This document shows, piece after piece, positions 63,567-64,000 of a DNA stretch of 64,000 bases; the stretch's first letter is position 1, and the number at the start of each line of letters is the position of its first letter. Origin of the DNA: Halobacteriales archaeon (GTDB lineage Archaea > Halobacteriota > Halobacteria > Halorutilales > JAHENH01). Where the stretch lies: positions 15,449 through 79,448 of the forward strand of contig JAHENH010000100.1 of the NCBI GenBank assembly GCA_018609935.1. Direction: 5' to 3'. The notes under the pieces were generated by a model. That model was not told where the DNA came from. It worked only from the letters and a program-made list of their open reading frames with translations, and made no database searches. The position numbers and the translations under genes are program-made.

Positions 63567-64000
63567 TTATTTAATATTCGGTGATTTATTTTTCAGGATG
63601 TTTGAACATTTTTTGCAGTTTGTTTCTGTTTTTATGTCAACTTCCTTTACGGTAGGTGAAAAGCTCATAACACATTTTTTATTTTTACAATGTTCCAGTC
63701 CAAGTGTGTGTCCAAGTTCATGTAATATTTCTTTTCTAGCTCTATCTAATATTTTATCGTTTTTAGCTTCCCCACCATCTGCCGTCATTTTTAACCGATA
63801 AGTAGATACAATACAGCCACTGCCTCCAAGATAGGCTAGTCCAAAAACATAGTTACGATCTCCATAAAAAATATCCTTACTTGTTAATCCGATATTTTTT
63901 CCGCCTTCACCTTTTTTTTCTATTTTTTCAATAAGTAATTCAGCATTATACTGTCCCAGATCATTATTATAACATATAGAAGGGAGGGTGTCTATAGACT
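63567..64000 (-). CDS. amzA: Archaemetzincin (M54 zinc peptidase), 5' truncated by window edge
   Basis: The minus-strand frame stays open to the right edge, so the Met at 63788 is internal and the gene starts outside the window. Visible residues include LTSKDIFYGDRNYVFGLAYLGG, CIVSTYRL, then the zinc protease motif HELGHTLGLEHC followed by KNKKCVMSFSPTVKEVD and CKKC. HExxHxxGxxHC-x4-CxM plus the final CxxC is the signature of archaemetzincins, which hold a second structural zinc. The substrate is unknown in archaea. The downstream 270 bases are non-coding. Confidence 0.93.
   Translation of the reverse strand, partial: SIDTLPSICYNNDLGQYNAELLIEKIEKKGEGGKNIGLTSKDIFYGDRNYVFGLAYLGGSGCIVSTYRLKMTADGGEAKNDKILDRARKEILHELGHTLGLEHCKNKKCVMSFSPTVKEVDIKTETNCKKCSNILKNKSPNIK

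Noticed and set aside
63567..63788. A complete 73-aa protein
   Set aside because: The frame continues upstream to the window edge with archaemetzincin-like residues, so the Met at 63788 is internal.

Overview
This window is a strongly AT-rich, gene-dense archaeal chromosome segment. DNA polymerase D large subunit, Hjc, TFE, Nob1, MC1 chromatin protein, glycerol-1-phosphate dehydrogenase, archaemetzincin, RibL, UPF0058, UPF0179 and DUF555 make it euryarchaeal. A double-length fused TatC beside a single TatC, a homolog of the haloarchaeal conditioned-medium-induced protein 4, a ba3-like heme-copper enzyme and IS1341/TnpB-type remnants with haloarchaeal-style right ends point to a relative of Haloarchaea. 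The proteins are lysine-rich and not strongly acidic, so a salt-in extreme halophile is unlikely. An AT-rich sister lineage of Haloarchaea (for example Hikarchaeia / Marine Group IV) is my inference and needs a phylogeny.

Layout. 1-4.9 kb: 3' end of polC (PolD large subunit), hjc, a GCS2-type ligase, two tRNAs. 5-11.6 kb: a SafE-like membrane protein and a copper P-type ATPase, then on the minus strand a heme-copper enzyme operon (52-aa one-helix subunit, CuA subunit II, subunit I, membrane protein). 11.9-16.4 kb: L11, a PIN-ATPase-KH protein, hemE and rtcA. 16.5-25.4 kb: tRNA-Arg, a BtuF-like cobalamin-binding protein, a 2271-codon B12-dependent ribonucleotide reductase holding three inteins, and NrdR. 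25.6-36.3 kb: tRNA-Leu, MC1, asd, DUF555, tfe, UPF0179, nob1, PRC-barrel, HAD, egsA, a Mer-like F420 reductase, UPF0058, an aminotransferase, kptA, tRNA-Val. 36.8-45.8 kb: ribL, cysS, tatC, the double TatC, a RecJ/GAN-like DHH nuclease, lhgO, HPP-USP. 46-60.8 kb: nucleotide synthesis (carA, purF-carB, pyrG, purQ-purS, purL) and gatB/gatCA. 61-64 kb: tRNA-Asp, Sua5, the Cmi4-like protein, a second UPF0058, and an edge-truncated archaemetzincin.

How the genes work together. B12 uptake, NrdJ and NrdR form a deoxynucleotide supply unit. Copper handling lies beside the copper-dependent terminal enzyme. CarAB, PyrG, PurF and PurLQS cover pyrimidine and purine synthesis. Nearly every long intergenic gap holds a decayed IS200/IS605-IS1341 (TnpB) remnant, usually just its right end.

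Most interesting points: subunit I lacks the cross-linked tyrosine and has HGTQQ instead, suggesting an eNOR-like nitric oxide reductase; three inteins sit in active-site motifs of NrdJ, two with clearly higher GC; TFE has lost all four zinc-ribbon cysteines; TnpB right ends supply the stop codons of three genes; and many genes run from G/T-rich to A/C-rich along the coding strand. I found no CRISPR array, rRNA, prophage or defence island.
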